NCBI GenBank assembly: GCA_017416505.1
Contig: JAFQCI010000070.1
Location: forward strand, 1 to 6,709
Reading direction: 5' to 3'
From: Lachnospiraceae bacterium
GTDB lineage: Bacteria; Bacillota_A; Clostridia; Lachnospirales; Lachnospiraceae
DNA length: 6,709 nt
Part shown: positions 6,163 to 6,709 of the stretch, in pieces
How the letters are laid out: every line of letters starts with the position of its first letter
Position numbering within the stretch: position 1 is the first letter of the stretch
The notes under the pieces: generated by a model
The model's database searches: none
What the model saw: only the letters and a program-made list of their open reading frames with translations
Told to the model about the DNA's origin: nothing
Position numbers and translations under genes: made by a program

Positions 6163-6192
6163 CTAGTCATACCTCATGTATTTGCTTTCCAT
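6163..6192 (-). CDS. Possible second upstream ORF in the ABC-F leader, 9 codons
   Basis: ATG at 6192 opens a nine-codon frame (Met-Glu-Ser-Lys-Tyr-Met-Arg-Tyr-Asp) ending in TAG at 6163-6165. An internal in-frame ATG at 6177 would give Met-Arg-Tyr-Asp, with the weak purine run GGAAAG seven bases before it. The stop codon overlaps the hairpin that competes with the second terminator, so a ribosome here could influence that switch. The ribosome binding sites are poor, and a frame this short can occur by chance. Confidence 0.25.
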   Translation of the reverse strand: MESKYMRYD

Positions 6193-6258
6193 CTTTAGAA
6201 ACGTCGATTGCTCTATACTCTACACTCGTACAATCGCAACTGCCTAAATTTTCATAAT

Positions 6259-6392
6259 AAAAAAAGAGAGGTTATGAGAATCATAATCCACTTTTGGCAA
6301 CATGAAAAACAGTATCTTCCCCAAGGGACTCTACTGTACAAAATCATATCATGCTTCAAAAGTCGATTACATTCTCATCTTTTCACCTCTCT
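6259..6392 (-). terminator. Attenuator: long terminator hairpin built on the uORF
   Basis: On the minus strand, AGAGAGGT (6392-6385) and ATGAGAAT (6378-6371), the uORF ribosome binding site and start, pair with 6272-6265 and 6281-6274. The stem continues through TAATC/GATTA (6369-6365 with 6288-6284), ACTTTTG/CAAAAGT (6363-6357 with 6296-6290), CATGA/TCATG (6353-6349 with 6305-6301), ACAGTA/TACTGT (6337-6332 with 6314-6309) and an apical TCCC/GGGA. Seven T residues (6265-6259) follow the 3' arm. Ribosomes on the uORF would melt the outer stem and let polymerase continue into the ABC-F gene, as is known for attenuated ABC-F resistance genes. The structure was folded by eye. Confidence 0.75.
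6367..6378 (-). CDS. Leader uORF of three codons (Met-Arg-Met)
   Basis: ATG AGA ATG TAA on the minus strand, preceded at five bases by GAGGTG (6389-6384), a good ribosome binding site. It begins about 100 nt after the predicted transcription start and lies inside the 5' arm of the attenuator stem. Very short uORFs of this kind are known in leaders of drug-inducible ABC-F genes, where drug-stalled ribosomes prevent termination. Here the role is inferred from the ribosome binding site, the position and the overlap with the stem; the peptide itself cannot be assessed by homology. Confidence 0.6.
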   Translation of the reverse strand: MRM

Positions 6393-6488
6393 CTAACGTC
6401 TTTAAAAATAAGTTATGCCCTAAACAGACATTCCTATGTAAGAAGTAACCGGAACATTTCTTAACACTTTACCCGGAAACTTTTATTC

Positions 6489-6517
6489 ATTATAACACTA
6501 AAAATTCCATGTGGCAA
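6489..6517 (-). promoter_or_regulatory. Strong promoter for the ABC-F gene
   Basis: On the minus strand TTGCCA (6517-6512, five of six matches to the -35 consensus) is followed after exactly 17 bases by a perfect TATAAT (6494-6489), with an upstream TG giving an extended -10. Transcription would start near 6482, giving a leader of about 370 nt before the ATG at 6109. A consensus-like promoter in front of two terminators fits a gene transcribed constantly but held off by attenuation. The leader stretch 6395-6482 shows only short, weak hairpins. Confidence 0.8.
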
Positions 6518-6571
6518 TAGTCTACATCCACAAAAATCCTTTGCGTTAATGTCTGCTGGTAATGATACACA

Positions 6572-6709
6572 TCATATCATTTGCCATTCTTCTAAATATA
6601 TATATAAATGTTCATTGATTTTAATAAATTCAATACCCGTATGATATTTCCTTGTAATTAAATATTCTTCCTTTTTCTCTTCGTCCACATTTATATATAA
6701 AATTTCCAA
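6572..6709 (-). CDS. C-terminal end of an unrecognised protein (partial)
   Basis: From the right edge of the window a minus-strand frame stays open for 45 codons and stops at TGA (6574-6572). The visible end is rich in Glu, Lys, Ile and Tyr, with EEKKEEYLITRKYHTGIEF (residues 10-28 of the visible part) and the last residues EEWQMI. It has no recognised motif, membrane segment or signal. The acidic-basic alternation looks protein-like, but an AT-rich frame of this length could be chance. The start is outside the window. The stop lies 55 bases before the -35 box of the ABC-F promoter on the same strand. An inverted repeat, ATGATA/TATCAT, overlaps the stop but has no U-tract. Confidence 0.4.
   Translation of the reverse strand: MEILYINVDEEKKEEYLITRKYHTGIEFIKINEHLYIYLEEWQMI

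Noticed and set aside
6208..6396. Plus-strand open frame of 62 codons
   Set aside because: It is opposite the ABC-F leader and made up largely of the attenuator hairpin sequence; no ribosome binding site or family resemblance.

Overview
The window looks like a chromosomal segment from a low-GC Gram-positive anaerobe, most probably a Lachnospiraceae-type Clostridium relative. The grounds are AT-rich intergenic DNA, strong AGGAG-type ribosome binding sites, a type III glutamine synthetase, an ammonium transporter fused to a PII domain, and a repeat whose antisense peptide I associate from memory with Lachnospiraceae genomes. The family assignment is inference; no rRNA or other taxonomic marker is present.

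Left half (about 130-4172, plus strand): a nitrogen-assimilation pair. A promoter at 132-159 is followed almost at once by a terminator-like hairpin (172-206), a second hairpin (209-240), then glnN (265-2361, 698 aa). An 89-nt gap carries a second copy of the same hairpin (2389-2423), then amtB (2451-4172, 573 aa), whose product is an Amt channel with a PII signalling domain on its C-terminus. The channel would import ammonium, the synthetase would fix it into glutamine, and the PII domain would gate the channel. Both genes carry the boxes GCAAAGGCGC and GTGCCTTT in their leader hairpins, suggesting one shared control on transcript elongation.

Middle (4173-4576): no gene. It holds a 158-bp MITE-like element starting at the base after the amtB stop codon, then structured DNA with mutually exclusive hairpins ending in a clear plus-strand intrinsic terminator (4486-4513).

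Right half (4577-6517, minus strand): an ABC-F ATPase of the Lsa/Vga-like ribosome-protection type (4577-6109, 510 aa) behind a strong promoter (6489-6517) and a leader of about 370 nt. The leader contains a three-codon upstream ORF (Met-Arg-Met) whose ribosome binding site and start codon form the 5' arm of a very long terminator hairpin. A second terminator lies directly before the gene, linked to the first by a 10-bp long-range complementarity. This fits antibiotic-induced attenuation, already known in principle for this class, and is the most striking structure in the window. At the right edge (6572-6709, minus strand) the last 45 codons of an unrecognised protein enter the window.
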